Shown here: positions 6,860-14,605 of the stretch, piece by piece
How the letters are laid out: every line of letters begins with the position of its first letter
How positions within the stretch are numbered: position 1 is the stretch's first letter
NCBI GenBank assembly: GCA_036491755.1
Contig: DASXBJ010000127.1
Span: 1 to 39,191, forward strand
From: DASXBJ01 sp036491755
GTDB taxonomy: Bacteria > Chloroflexota > Dormibacteria > Dormibacterales > Dormibacteraceae
Reading direction: 5' to 3'
Length of the DNA: 39,191 nt
The notes under the pieces: model-generated
Told to the model about the DNA's origin: nothing
Databases searched by the model: none
What the model saw: only the letters and a program-made list of their open reading frames with translations
Position numbers and translations under genes: made by a program

Positions 6860-9084
6860 GCGCTGGCCGCCTGCGCAGCGATCCTTTCGTGCGCTCGAGC
6901 CACCTCCAGCGTCGCGCTTTCCAGCACGTCGATGTGCCGCTCCCAATCGAACCGGCGCGCCCACTCGAAGGCCCGCTCCCCGGTGGCCTGGTTGGCGGCA
7001 GGATCATCCAGCAGCGCAACGATCCCCGCCGCGTAGTCACCGACGTCGAGCGGCTCCGCCAGATGGCCGGTGCCCGGCCCGACGGTGACAGTCGGTCCGG
7101 CCTGGTTCCACGCCACCACGGGCACGCCCTTGGCCATCGACTCGATGACGCCCATGCCAAAGTCCTCCTCAGGAGCGGGATAGACGTAGACCGCAGCGCC
7201 CTCATACAGGCCCTGCAGCTCCTCCTCGGTCACCGGGCCGAGAAAGACGACCTGGTCGGTCAGGCCGAGCTCGGAGACGAGGGCGCGCAGCGTCTCGGTG
7301 TGCTGGGTCGGCGGCCCCGGGACGACGAGCTGGACGCGCGGATGAAGCTTGCGCACCTCTGCCATCGCGCGGATCGCGAGGTCGAAGCGCTTCTGCGGAT
7401 AGTGGCGGTTGGTGAGGAGGATGTACGGGCGGCGGAACGGATAGCCGTTGATCGTCTGGCCGCCGGAGAATCGTGCCTCCATCGGGCGTGGAAAGCCCGA
7501 GGCTGAGACGTGGCATCCGGCCGGGCAGTCGATTGCTTCGCGCCGGTAGGTCTTGCGGATGATGTCGCCGATGTAGTCGCCATTGACCAGCAGCTGGTCG
7601 GCCTCCTGCACCGAGCGGCGGTCGGCCCATGCGACAAACCGAGTTGCGCGCATGACGATCGCGGCGAGCAGGCGATAGTCGGCGTTCGTCACCCACCCGG
7701 TCTGCCGGTCGATCTTGCGCGGGTACACAAGCCGGTTGGGCTGGTTGAGGTAGACCACATATGGGACGTCCATCAGGCGAGCCGCCCACCATGCGATCCA
7801 TGCGCTGGGCTGATTGCAGCCCACGATTGCGTCGACACCGCGAAAACGCCAGGCATAGAGAGGCATCAGCAGAGAGGTCGCCGCCATCTGCGCGGCTTCG
7901 CGGTATGGGAACCAGCGGGGCAGCTGGGGCAGAAAGGTCCTGACGCGCACGTCGCCGATGAGGTCGGGGTAGCACCGCGACGCGTCGACGGTGGGCGCGT
8001 AGCACTCGACCGCATAACCCCGCCGGCGCAGGCCGAGCACCTCCTCGATGACGATTCGCTCCCCGCCGCCCGAGTACGTGAACCCGCAGTGGAAGACTGC
8101 GATCTTGCGCGGGCCGCCAACGTTCGCTCGGCGCCGTCCCCCGACCAGAAAGAAGCTGAGCAAGCCCAGCACCAACGCGTTGCCCGCGGTGATGGCGTGG
8201 TAGAGAACAATCGCGCCGGCCGCGACGGCTGGGGCGAGGCCGAGCCCTCCGCCCAGGACCAGGGCGCCCGCGACCTCGAGGTTGCCCAGGTAGCCAGGCC
8301 CAGCCGGCACCGCAAAGCTCAGCAGGATGGCCGGGTAGGCGGCCATCGCCTTCAGCTCGGGCACGGGCACGCCAAGCGCCGCGAACAGCAGGGTGAAGTT
8401 GAACGCGTCGATCGCGAGCGCAAGCGCCGTGAGGCCTGCAAGCCGCCAGGCCAGAGCGGGAGACCACAGGCCGCGGGCTCCCGCGCGAAAGGCAAACGCC
8501 TGGCCCGCCAGGCCCTGGGACACACGCGCCGGCAGGACTCGTTGGGCGACATTCGACCGGGCGATGCGCGGGCCGAGCAGCGCGGTGCCCACGACGGCGG
8601 CCAGCAGCGCGACGGCAAGCGCGGCCGCGCCGAGCAGCCCTCGCGGCGCGCTGACGGCGCCGCTTGCTGCAACGACCTCAAGGCCGGCCAGCACGACCGC
8701 GACCCCGGCCAGGTCACAGGCCTTGTCGATGACGATCGTCGCCAGCGCGGACCCGGCGGGAACGCGATGCCGGCGCCAGAGCCACCACGCGCGCGCAGCG
8801 TCGCCCGACCGGATCGGCAGCACGTAGTTGAGCAGGCCGCCGGCGGCATTCATCGCAAAAGCGCGCACCATGCCGACGGGCGCGAGCGGCCGAAGCAGCA
8901 TCAACCACCGTCTCGCTCGGATGATGCTGGTGAGCAGCGCCAGCACGACCATCAGCGCAACCGGCCACCAGCTGTGCACGCGCATGTGGCTCACGACCTC
9001 GGGCAGCGAAACGGTGCGCAGCCACAGCCAGAGGAGGGCAAGGCCGAACGCCGTTTGCAGGCCAAGCCTTATCCAGCGGTTCAT
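6856..9084 (-). CDS. UPF0104/flippase-like membrane domain fused to GT4 glycosyltransferase
   Basis: A 742-aa two-part protein. Residues 1 to about 318 are a multi-helix membrane domain of the lysylphosphatidylglycerol-synthase-TM/UPF0104 type: RARRWLMLLRPL, NYVLPIRSGDAARAWWL and VPAGPGYLGNLE match its conserved loops. After the basic linker GGRRRANVGG, residues about 324-735 are a GT4 (GT-B fold) glycosyltransferase with FTYSGGGER at the start, LTNRHYPQKRFDLAIRA and the nucleotide-sugar site EEDFGMGVIESMAKGVPVVAW. That half resembles ALG2/ALG11-type mannosyltransferases. It likely adds a sugar to a lipid-linked glycan at the membrane. The frame is uninterrupted through the junction, so this is a genuine fusion. 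ATG 9084 overlaps the upstream gene stop (ATGA). Confidence 0.9.
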   Translation of the reverse strand: MNRWIRLGLQTAFGLALLWLWLRTVSLPEVVSHMRVHSWWPVALMVVLALLTSIIRARRWLMLLRPLAPVGMVRAFAMNAAGGLLNYVLPIRSGDAARAWWLWRRHRVPAGSALATIVIDKACDLAGVAVVLAGLEVVAASGAVSAPRGLLGAAALAVALLAAVVGTALLGPRIARSNVAQRVLPARVSQGLAGQAFAFRAGARGLWSPALAWRLAGLTALALAIDAFNFTLLFAALGVPVPELKAMAAYPAILLSFAVPAGPGYLGNLEVAGALVLGGGLGLAPAVAAGAIVLYHAITAGNALVLGLLSFFLVGGRRRANVGGPRKIAVFHCGFTYSGGGERIVIEEVLGLRRRGYAVECYAPTVDASRCYPDLIGDVRVRTFLPQLPRWFPYREAAQMAATSLLMPLYAWRFRGVDAIVGCNQPSAWIAWWAARLMDVPYVVYLNQPNRLVYPRKIDRQTGWVTNADYRLLAAIVMRATRFVAWADRRSVQEADQLLVNGDYIGDIIRKTYRREAIDCPAGCHVSASGFPRPMEARFSGGQTINGYPFRRPYILLTNRHYPQKRFDLAIRAMAEVRKLHPRVQLVVPGPPTQHTETLRALVSELGLTDQVVFLGPVTEEELQGLYEGAAVYVYPAPEEDFGMGVIESMAKGVPVVAWNQAGPTVTVGPGTGHLAEPLDVGDYAAGIVALLDDPAANQATGERAFEWARRFDWERHIDVLESATLEVARAHERIAAQAASA

Positions 9085-9407
9085 GCATACGCCTCCAGGT
9101 CGCCCAGCGCCGGCACGAAGCTCCGCCGCTGCACGAACAGCCAGAACGCGAACAGGAAGCCGATCACCAGCAGCGTGCCACCGTAATCGTGGAAGAGGAT
9201 GGCGGACGTGACGCCGATTGTCGCTGCGATCGCGGCCACAGCGCCCACCCGGATGAGGTTGAGGAGCACCGTCAGGAGACCCCCCGCGACGGCCCGCCAA
9301 ACGGTCGCCTGGCTGATGTCAAGACGGTGTGCTGCATCTTTCGAGCTGATCAATCTGGGCAAGACGTGTGTTGAATCGAACGCACCATATCCACGGTGGG
9401 ATCCCAT
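9081..9407 (-). CDS. Short membrane protein resembling the C-terminus of an exosortase/archaeosortase
   Basis: 108 aa with two strong hydrophobic segments. It contains LLNLIRV and, about 20 residues later, ILFHDYGG. Spacing and context match the conserved Arg (N-x-x-R) and His (F-H-x-x-x-G) motifs of exosortase-family membrane transpeptidases. A full exosortase has about six more helices and a catalytic Cys (A-C-S-G) upstream; none of this is here, and a TAA codon directly precedes the ATG. It is therefore either a degraded remnant or a short relative with another role. It overlaps the fusion glycosyltransferase start (ATGA), which argues the reading frame is still translated. The family call is tentative. 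Confidence 0.55.
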   Translation of the reverse strand: MGSHRGYGAFDSTHVLPRLISSKDAAHRLDISQATVWRAVAGGLLTVLLNLIRVGAVAAIAATIGVTSAILFHDYGGTLLVIGFLFAFWLFVQRRSFVPALGDLEAYA

Positions 9408-9636
9408 TTAAACGGAGGGCCTTTGGATTTCAAGAGCGGCGCAGGCATTTCGTCGTCGCAAATGTGCAGATATTCACCGGCGCGCTCGGGGATTCCGCGC
9501 CTAAACTTTTACATCGCTCCTGTGGAGCTAGGACCTTCAGAAGGGAACACAGCGCAGTCATCATCCTTTAGAACCTCACCCCCCGCAGCCAAGCTCGGAG
9601 CCGGTGTCGAGAAATCGCCCGGCCCGAGCCTTTTTT
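9380..9636 (+). ncRNA. Candidate structured RNA ending at an intrinsic terminator
   Basis: This gap is visibly less GC-rich than its neighbours and has no convincing coding sequence. Read on plus it holds a series of hairpins: GGCGCG/CGCGCC at 9479-9501, GCTCC/GGAGC at 9516-9528 and CCTT/AAGG at 9534-9544, then the terminator at 9593-9636. No plus-strand gene lies upstream for more than 3 kb. The 5' end is not defined; 9380 is approximate. A plus-strand frame from a GGAGG site with TTG 9423 to TAG 9636 would encode about 71 aa of low-complexity sequence, which I judge less likely. It matches no RNA family I know (not 6S, SRP, tmRNA or RNase P). Confidence 0.35.
9593..9636 (+). terminator. Intrinsic terminator on the plus strand
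   Basis: An 11-bp stem, GCTCGG-(A)-GCCGG paired with CCGGC-CCGAGC, closes on a 14-nt loop and is followed by C and six Ts (9631-9636). On minus the bases after the stem are TTGGCTG, so it does not work as a terminator for rmlD, whose TAA stop lies in the T-run. Confidence 0.8.
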
Positions 9637-10459
9637 AGGGGTTGGGAGCCGCTGTCCGCGCCCACTCGTGGAGAGCCTCGCGCCAGGGTCGCAAGAGGCT
9701 GACCCGCTCGGAGAGCAGGCAGCCGTTCCGAGGCCGAATCGCCGCGGCCGGCCGCTCGGAGCTGACGATTGGGCTCACCCGCGCCTGCACACCACATTCC
9801 TGCAGGACGGCCACCGCGAGCTCGTCCCAGGCACAGCAGCCGGAGGCGACCGCGTGGACGATGCCGCGCTCCCCGGCGATGGCCAGGTCGAGCGCGGCCC
9901 TGGCGAGGTCGGTGGCGCTGGTGGGATTGATCCGCTGGTCGCTCACCACCTTGAGCTCGCCCGTCTGGCGCGCCCCGGCCAGGATCCGTTCCGGAAAGCT
10001 GCGGCCCAGGTACCCGTAAACCGCCGCGGTGCGCAGCACCAACCCCCGCGGATCCGCGTCGATCACCCCTCGCTCCCCGGCCAGCTTGGAGCGGGCGTAA
10101 GCGCTGAGCGGCCGCGGGGTGTCGCTTTCGACATAAGGGCGCCCGGCTTCGCCGTCGAACACGAAGTTCGTCGAGAAGTGCACCGTCATGGCGCCATGCC
10201 GCGCGCAGGCTGCCGCGAGGAGCGCCGGACCAGCACCGTTGACCGCCATCGCGAGCTCGGGTTCCGACTCAGCCTGGTCGACAGAGTTGTACGCGGCGCA
10301 GTTGAACACCAGGTCGGGCTTGCGCCTGTGCAGCAGGTCCTCGATCGCGTTCGCGTCGGTGATGGAAACCTGGGCGTGCATCACCGCCGCATCGTCACCC
10401 AGCAGCCGGACGAGCTCGGAGCCGACCTGGCCCGAAGCGCCAAGGACTAGCGCCCTCAC
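9635..10459 (-). CDS. rmlD: dTDP-4-dehydrorhamnose reductase-like protein
   Basis: 274-aa short-chain dehydrogenase of the RmlD branch, which reduces dTDP-4-keto-L-rhamnose to dTDP-L-rhamnose in the last step of rhamnose donor synthesis. Visible motifs are GASGQVGSELVRLL, FNCAAYNSVDQAESEPELAMAVN, HFSTNFVFDG (usually STDYVFDG), the YxxxK motif YARSK followed by LAGE, and SDQRINPTSATDLA. The STDY-to-STNF change and the absence of rmlA/B/C nearby leave room for a related sugar reductase. It starts with GTG 10459, about 20 nt after the stop of the c-di-GMP gene, so the two are probably co-transcribed. Confidence 0.85.
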   Translation of the reverse strand: MRALVLGASGQVGSELVRLLGDDAAVMHAQVSITDANAIEDLLHRRKPDLVFNCAAYNSVDQAESEPELAMAVNGAGPALLAAACARHGAMTVHFSTNFVFDGEAGRPYVESDTPRPLSAYARSKLAGERGVIDADPRGLVLRTAAVYGYLGRSFPERILAGARQTGELKVVSDQRINPTSATDLARAALDLAIAGERGIVHAVASGCCAWDELAVAVLQECGVQARVSPIVSSERPAAAIRPRNGCLLSERVSLLRPWREALHEWARTAAPNP

Positions 10460-10478
10460 TCGGCGCGGGTGAGGACCA

Positions 10479-13400
10479 TCAGTCGAGCTGCTTGGCGAGC
10501 CCTGAGTGCGCCAGCAGCAGCGCGGTCATCTCGCGTTCGGCGGCGGGACGCCCGACAAGAAAGCCCTGGGCCGCGTCGCATCCGGACTCGACGAGCACCG
10601 CCTCGGCCATGCGGTCCTGCAGACCCTCCGCCACCACGCGCAGCCCCAGGTTGTGGCCGAGGCCGACAGCCGACCTCACGATGGCGCCCGAGTCGGGATC
10701 CGACGCGAGGGCCGAGACGAACGAGCGGTCGATCTTGATCTCGTTGACCGGCAGTCGCATCAGGTAGAGAAGCGACGAATAGCCGGTGCCGAAATCGTCC
10801 AGCGCGAGCCGCACGCCCATCTCGTTCAGGCGGTGCAGGGCCTTGGCGGCGGCGGCGGCCATCGCGACCCCCTCGGTGATCTCCAGTGTCAGCCGGTGAG
10901 GCTCGACCTTGAAGTTGCCGAGGGCGCGGGCGACCATCTCTTCCAGCGAGTGGTCCTCGATGTTGCGCGGCGACACGTTGAGCGACACCGACACGTCAAG
11001 ACCCTCTTCGAGCCACTTGCACAGCTGGGTCAGCGCGGAGTCGATCACCCACGCGGTCAGCGGATGAATGATGCCTGTCTCCTCGGCCATGGCTATGAAC
11101 CGGTCCGGCGGCATCAGGCCCTCGCGCGGATGATTCCATCGCACGAGCGCCTCGACGGAGTGAATCGCGCCGGTGGCCAGGGTTACCTGCGGCTGGTAAT
11201 GCAGCACCAGCTCGCCCTGAGGGATCGATCGTCGGAGCTCGCCCGCGAGGCCCGACCGTCGCAGCGTCTGCGCCTCCTGCTCGGGCGCGTAGACGGCATG
11301 GCCGCCGCCCGAGCGTTTCGCGACGTACATCGCGACGTCTGCACGGCGCAGCAAGGTGCTGGGGTCGTCACCGTGCACGGGATACATCGCGATGCCGATC
11401 GAGGCGCCCGTCTCCACCATCTGGTCGGCGATGGCAAAAGGTCCCTCCAGCGACGCGAGGATCTTTTTCGCGGTCGCGACGACGTCGTCGGGATGCCTGG
11501 CGTCGATCGTCAGCACCGCGAACTCGTCGCCGCCCAGGCGGGCGATGGTGTCGGTCGCCCGAAGCACTCCGCGAAGGCGGGCTGTGACCTCCTGCAGGAG
11601 GCTGTCGCCGCGGTCATGCCCGAGCGCGTCATTGATGTCTTTGAAGCGGTCGAGGTCGAGGAGCAGCACGCCGAACATCTTCTGGTTGCGGCGCGCGGCG
11701 AGCAGCGCCTGGCGCAGGCGGTCGCCGAACAGGCTGCGGTTGGGCAGCCCGGTCAGCGCGTCGTGCAGCGCCTGGTATTCCAGCGCGTCGGTGTGCGCCT
11801 TGCGCTCCGAGATGTCCCGCAGGGTGGCGATGAACATGTGCCGCGAGCCAACCTGCATCGAGCTGACGACGAACTCCAGCGGAAACAGGCTCCCGTTCTT
11901 GCGCTTCCCCATCGTCTCGTGAGCGCCGCTCACCGGGATGTCGAGCTTCAAGCGCCGCTGGAGGTAGTTGTCGAAAGCGCTGCGATGGGTGGTGGCGATG
12001 AGCATGTCGGTGTGCTGGCCGACGAGCTCCTGTTCCGAGTAACCGAAGAGCTTGACGACGGCCGGGTTCGCGGACTCCACCACGCCGCTCTGGTCGATGG
12101 TGGCGAGGCCGTCGGAGACGTTGTCCAGCACCGAACGCATCCGCTTCTCGCTCTCCTGCAGAGCGACCTCCGCCCTCTTGCGCTCGACAAACTCGCCGAT
12201 CTGCGAGCCCACGTCGTTCATCACGGCGGTGAGCCCTTCATCGAGCTCGCGAGGCGCCCACGTGTGCAGCGAGATCATCCCAACCACGCGGCGCCCGCTG
12301 CGCACCGGGAAGCCCACGATTCCGTGGAGGCCAGCGGCGACGGCGGCGGCCGAACGTTGGGAGCCGTCTCCCGCGAGGTCAGGCATCGCCACCGGCGCGC
12401 CGGATTCCCATACCTGGCCGGCCAACCCTTCGCCGCGCCGGTAGGCTGCCTCGGCAGCCGTCGCCTCGTAGGCGGACGTGTCGCGCCCCGGCCGTTTCCA
12501 GGAAGCGCCAAAGTGCATTGCCTCGCGCTCAGCGTCTACCTCCCAGTACTCGGCCAGCTCCCAGTCGAGCGTCCGGCACAAACCCTCGAGCACGCCGGGA
12601 GCTGCTTTGTCCCAACCCGGCGATGTGACCAGGGCCTGCGTCACCGCGAAGCGCGCCGCCTGCAGCACCTCGCTGCGCTTGCGGTCGCGGATGTTGACCG
12701 CGACCGTCTGGAAGTACATCGGCTTCTCGCCGGCGCCGCGCACCAGTCGCATCGTCAGGTCGACCCACACGGGGTCACCGTCCTTGCGCGTGTAGCGCTT
12801 CTCGATGTGCACGCCCTCCTCTTCCCCGGCGAGCATCAGCCGCATAGCGTCCTGGAGGGTGCCGGCGTCATCTGGGTGCGTGATGTCCGAAAGGGAGAGG
12901 CTGCGCAGCTCGCTTTCGTCATAGCCGACGAGCTCGCAGAAGGCCGGGTTCACGGTCGTGATGTGCCCATCGAGGTCGGTGAAAGCCATGCCCGCCTGCG
13001 CCTGCTCGAACAGCGTCCGGAACCGAGTCTCGGTCTCCCGCTCGGCGGCTTCGGCGCGCGAGCGCTCCGAGACGTCGTTGACCAGCGTCAGCAGCAGATC
13101 GCCCCCGGACTCGGCAAGGCGGTGGATGGCAACCTCGACCGCGACCCGGCGGCCATCTTTGGCGATCATGATCGAGCTGTAGCGCAGCGGAGCCTCGCCT
13201 CCCGCAAGCCGGCGTTCGAGGTTGGCCGCGAGCGCCGCACGATCCTCGGCCGGCGCCAAATCGATCAGGGTGGGGAAGCCTGCCAGCTCGTCGCGCGAGT
13301 AACCGCTCAGCCTGACGTAGGCGTCGTTGCCTGCAACGAACTTGCCGTTCTCGGTGATGAGAAGACCCTCGCCGAGCTCGCTGAGGGCGGCCAGCATGGA

Positions 13401-14024
13401 CGCCTGCCGCCCCACGTGCATGCTCAGATCGCGTTCGACCGCGCGGCTGGTCAGGTAGGCGAGCAATCCCAACCCGAGCAGGACGAGCGACCAGATGGCA
13501 ATGGCCGCGACGGACACCATCAGGGCCGCGGCGGCATAGATCCACAGGGCGCCGAGGCCGACCACGGCGACGGCGAACACGTACCCGAAGTTCCGAGAGT
13601 GGAGACCCAGGTCGAAATGAAGAAGGATGGCGGCGAAGCTCACCGCCGCCAGCGGAGGCAGGTCGTCCCCCAGCGAGTGGCCGGCCACCCCCAGGACGAG
13701 GTCGACCAGGACGGCCGAGGCCACCATCAGGCCAAGCTGGGCGCCCAGATGGCTGGCCATTCGCGACGCCCGCACCGCGATGGCGACCCCCGCCAGGACC
13801 AGGCCGACCGCGATCAGGCCGATCTCGTCGCGAAGGACATCCGCGGGGGCGTGGGCCTGGGCGAGGCGGTAGGCGACAGCGGCGATGATGGCGGCGGCCG
13901 CGAGCCCGTTGACCACGGGCAGGCTCCACGAACGCATGCGGCGCGGGATGGCCGCCGCGGCCCAGGCTGAGCCGAACAACGGGTCGACTCCGAGGGCTCC
14001 GGGAGCTCTGTTTCGGTTAGCCAA
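10479..14024 (-). CDS. Membrane-bound multi-PAS/GAF hybrid diguanylate cyclase/phosphodiesterase (GGDEF-EAL)
   Basis: About 1181 aa, a c-di-GMP signalling protein. Order: 5-6 transmembrane helices (about 35-195), PAS (about 210-322), PAS with PAC (335-450), GAF (455-615), PAS (626-742), GGDEF (750-910) and EAL (925-1172). The cyclase site is intact (RLGGDEF) and has an upstream RxxD inhibitory site (RATD, five residues before). The phosphodiesterase half has EALVRWNHP, LEITEG and DDFGTGYSS, so both activities are plausible. The start is uncertain: GTG 14033 and ATG 13937 also fit. I prefer TTG 14024 because a TATCGT hexamer ends 7 nt before it. It sits immediately upstream of rmlD and the glycan operon, suggesting control of polysaccharide output. 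Confidence 0.93.
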   Translation of the reverse strand: MANRNRAPGALGVDPLFGSAWAAAAIPRRMRSWSLPVVNGLAAAAIIAAVAYRLAQAHAPADVLRDEIGLIAVGLVLAGVAIAVRASRMASHLGAQLGLMVASAVLVDLVLGVAGHSLGDDLPPLAAVSFAAILLHFDLGLHSRNFGYVFAVAVVGLGALWIYAAAALMVSVAAIAIWSLVLLGLGLLAYLTSRAVERDLSMHVGRQASMLAALSELGEGLLITENGKFVAGNDAYVRLSGYSRDELAGFPTLIDLAPAEDRAALAANLERRLAGGEAPLRYSSIMIAKDGRRVAVEVAIHRLAESGGDLLLTLVNDVSERSRAEAAERETETRFRTLFEQAQAGMAFTDLDGHITTVNPAFCELVGYDESELRSLSLSDITHPDDAGTLQDAMRLMLAGEEEGVHIEKRYTRKDGDPVWVDLTMRLVRGAGEKPMYFQTVAVNIRDRKRSEVLQAARFAVTQALVTSPGWDKAAPGVLEGLCRTLDWELAEYWEVDAEREAMHFGASWKRPGRDTSAYEATAAEAAYRRGEGLAGQVWESGAPVAMPDLAGDGSQRSAAAVAAGLHGIVGFPVRSGRRVVGMISLHTWAPRELDEGLTAVMNDVGSQIGEFVERKRAEVALQESEKRMRSVLDNVSDGLATIDQSGVVESANPAVVKLFGYSEQELVGQHTDMLIATTHRSAFDNYLQRRLKLDIPVSGAHETMGKRKNGSLFPLEFVVSSMQVGSRHMFIATLRDISERKAHTDALEYQALHDALTGLPNRSLFGDRLRQALLAARRNQKMFGVLLLDLDRFKDINDALGHDRGDSLLQEVTARLRGVLRATDTIARLGGDEFAVLTIDARHPDDVVATAKKILASLEGPFAIADQMVETGASIGIAMYPVHGDDPSTLLRRADVAMYVAKRSGGGHAVYAPEQEAQTLRRSGLAGELRRSIPQGELVLHYQPQVTLATGAIHSVEALVRWNHPREGLMPPDRFIAMAEETGIIHPLTAWVIDSALTQLCKWLEEGLDVSVSLNVSPRNIEDHSLEEMVARALGNFKVEPHRLTLEITEGVAMAAAAAKALHRLNEMGVRLALDDFGTGYSSLLYLMRLPVNEIKIDRSFVSALASDPDSGAIVRSAVGLGHNLGLRVVAEGLQDRMAEAVLVESGCDAAQGFLVGRPAAEREMTALLLAHSGLAKQLD

Positions 14025-14031
14025 TTCGACC

Positions 14032-14037
14032 ACGATA
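14032..14037 (-). promoter_or_regulatory. -10 hexamer TATCGT for the GGDEF-EAL gene
   Basis: TATCGT (minus strand) ends 7 nt before the in-frame TTG at 14024 and has no Shine-Dalgarno downstream. The hexamer overlaps the alternative GTG start (14033), which argues against that GTG being used. Confidence 0.45.
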
Positions 14038-14046
14038 ACGGTCGAA

Positions 14047-14066
14047 CCCGCGATTCGGTGCGCGGG
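14047..14066 (-). promoter_or_regulatory. Hairpin upstream of the GGDEF-EAL gene
   Basis: A perfect 6-bp CCCGCG/CGCGGG inverted repeat with an 8-nt loop lies about 10 bp upstream of the proposed -10 hexamer. It could be an operator, the 3' end of the small upstream gene, or part of a structured leader if transcription starts further up. No T-run follows it. Confidence 0.35.
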
Positions 14067-14129
14067 CCTACGTCCCCCGACCGGCTCGCCCGCCCGGCAA
14101 ACCGGTGCCTTTAGGCCGTTACCTGCCCG

Positions 14130-14420
14130 TCACTTGCCTGTTTTGGCCTGGGGGCGTTGCGGCACGGTGCGCTTGAGGGGCGGCCTGCGGCCGGCGTGGA
14201 GAGGGTTGGCCCCGTCGCCGTCCTTGTCGGTGCTCTTGAGGCGGCCGGCGGCGGCATGCAGGGTCCGCAGCCTCGTCAGCCGCTCCCTCTTGGCCGCCAG
14301 CGCGGTCTTCAGGGCGTCGGAAAGCTGGGTGTCGTTCATGGGGACAACCCGGAGCCTCGCCTCGAGCTCCAGGACCTCCACTTCCGCCCGGGTCAGTTCC
14401 AGATCGATTGTTTTTGCCAC
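14130..14420 (-). CDS. Small hypothetical protein, coiled-coil-like
   Basis: 96 aa, family not recognised. Residues about 5-60 are rich in Leu, Glu, Arg and Ala with heptad-like spacing (LTRAEVEVLELEARLR; LAAKRERLTRLRTL), suggesting a helical coiled coil. The last 35 residues are basic and Pro/Gly-rich, probably disordered and nucleic-acid-friendly. The start GTG 14420 is closely preceded by an AAGGAAG site. A promoter with a good -35/-10 pair lies upstream (14460-14488), its -35 within a perfect 14-bp palindrome. That regulatory arrangement supports a real gene, but coding evidence is otherwise weak. Confidence 0.5.
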   Translation of the reverse strand: MAKTIDLELTRAEVEVLELEARLRVVPMNDTQLSDALKTALAAKRERLTRLRTLHAAAGRLKSTDKDGDGANPLHAGRRPPLKRTVPQRPQAKTGK

Positions 14421-14459
14421 GTCTTCCTTCTTATATGCGGTTCGCAGTCAAAGCCGCCG

Positions 14460-14490
14460 AACCTAATAACTACCCCACTTGGCGCCAAGT
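14460..14490 (-). promoter_or_regulatory. Promoter with palindromic operator for the 96-aa gene
   Basis: On minus, TTGGCG (-35) and TAGGTT (-10, 14460-14465) are separated by exactly 17 bp. The -35 lies inside the perfect 14-bp palindrome ACTTGGCGCCAAGT (14477-14490), a likely repressor or dimeric-regulator site. Most other promoters in the window lack a recognisable -35. Confidence 0.5.
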
Positions 14491-14605
14491 TATGCCTTCC
14501 AGCCGCATTGGACCCCGATATTGACCGTGGCAACGGGTGATTGACAGCTCATGGATTGCCAAAGAACGAAATGCGAAGCGAAGTCTAAGTCGGCGGGCGC
14601 GGTTT

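Noticed and set aside
7510..9186. Open frame of about 560 codons on plus, antisense to the glycosyltransferase fusion
   Set aside because: Composition is typical of antisense shadow frames and there are no conserved motifs; the minus gene explains the region.
9423..9638. Plus-strand frame with GGAGG and TTG, about 71 codons, ending in the terminator T-run
   Set aside because: Low-complexity translation, short spacing to the ribosome site, and the stop falls in the T-run. A non-coding RNA or leader explains the region at least as well.
10506..13970. Open frame of over 1100 codons on plus, antisense to the GGDEF-EAL gene
   Set aside because: It mirrors a strongly supported conserved gene and arises from GC-rich codon bias. 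Its translation is Arg/His/Gln-rich with no recognisable domain.
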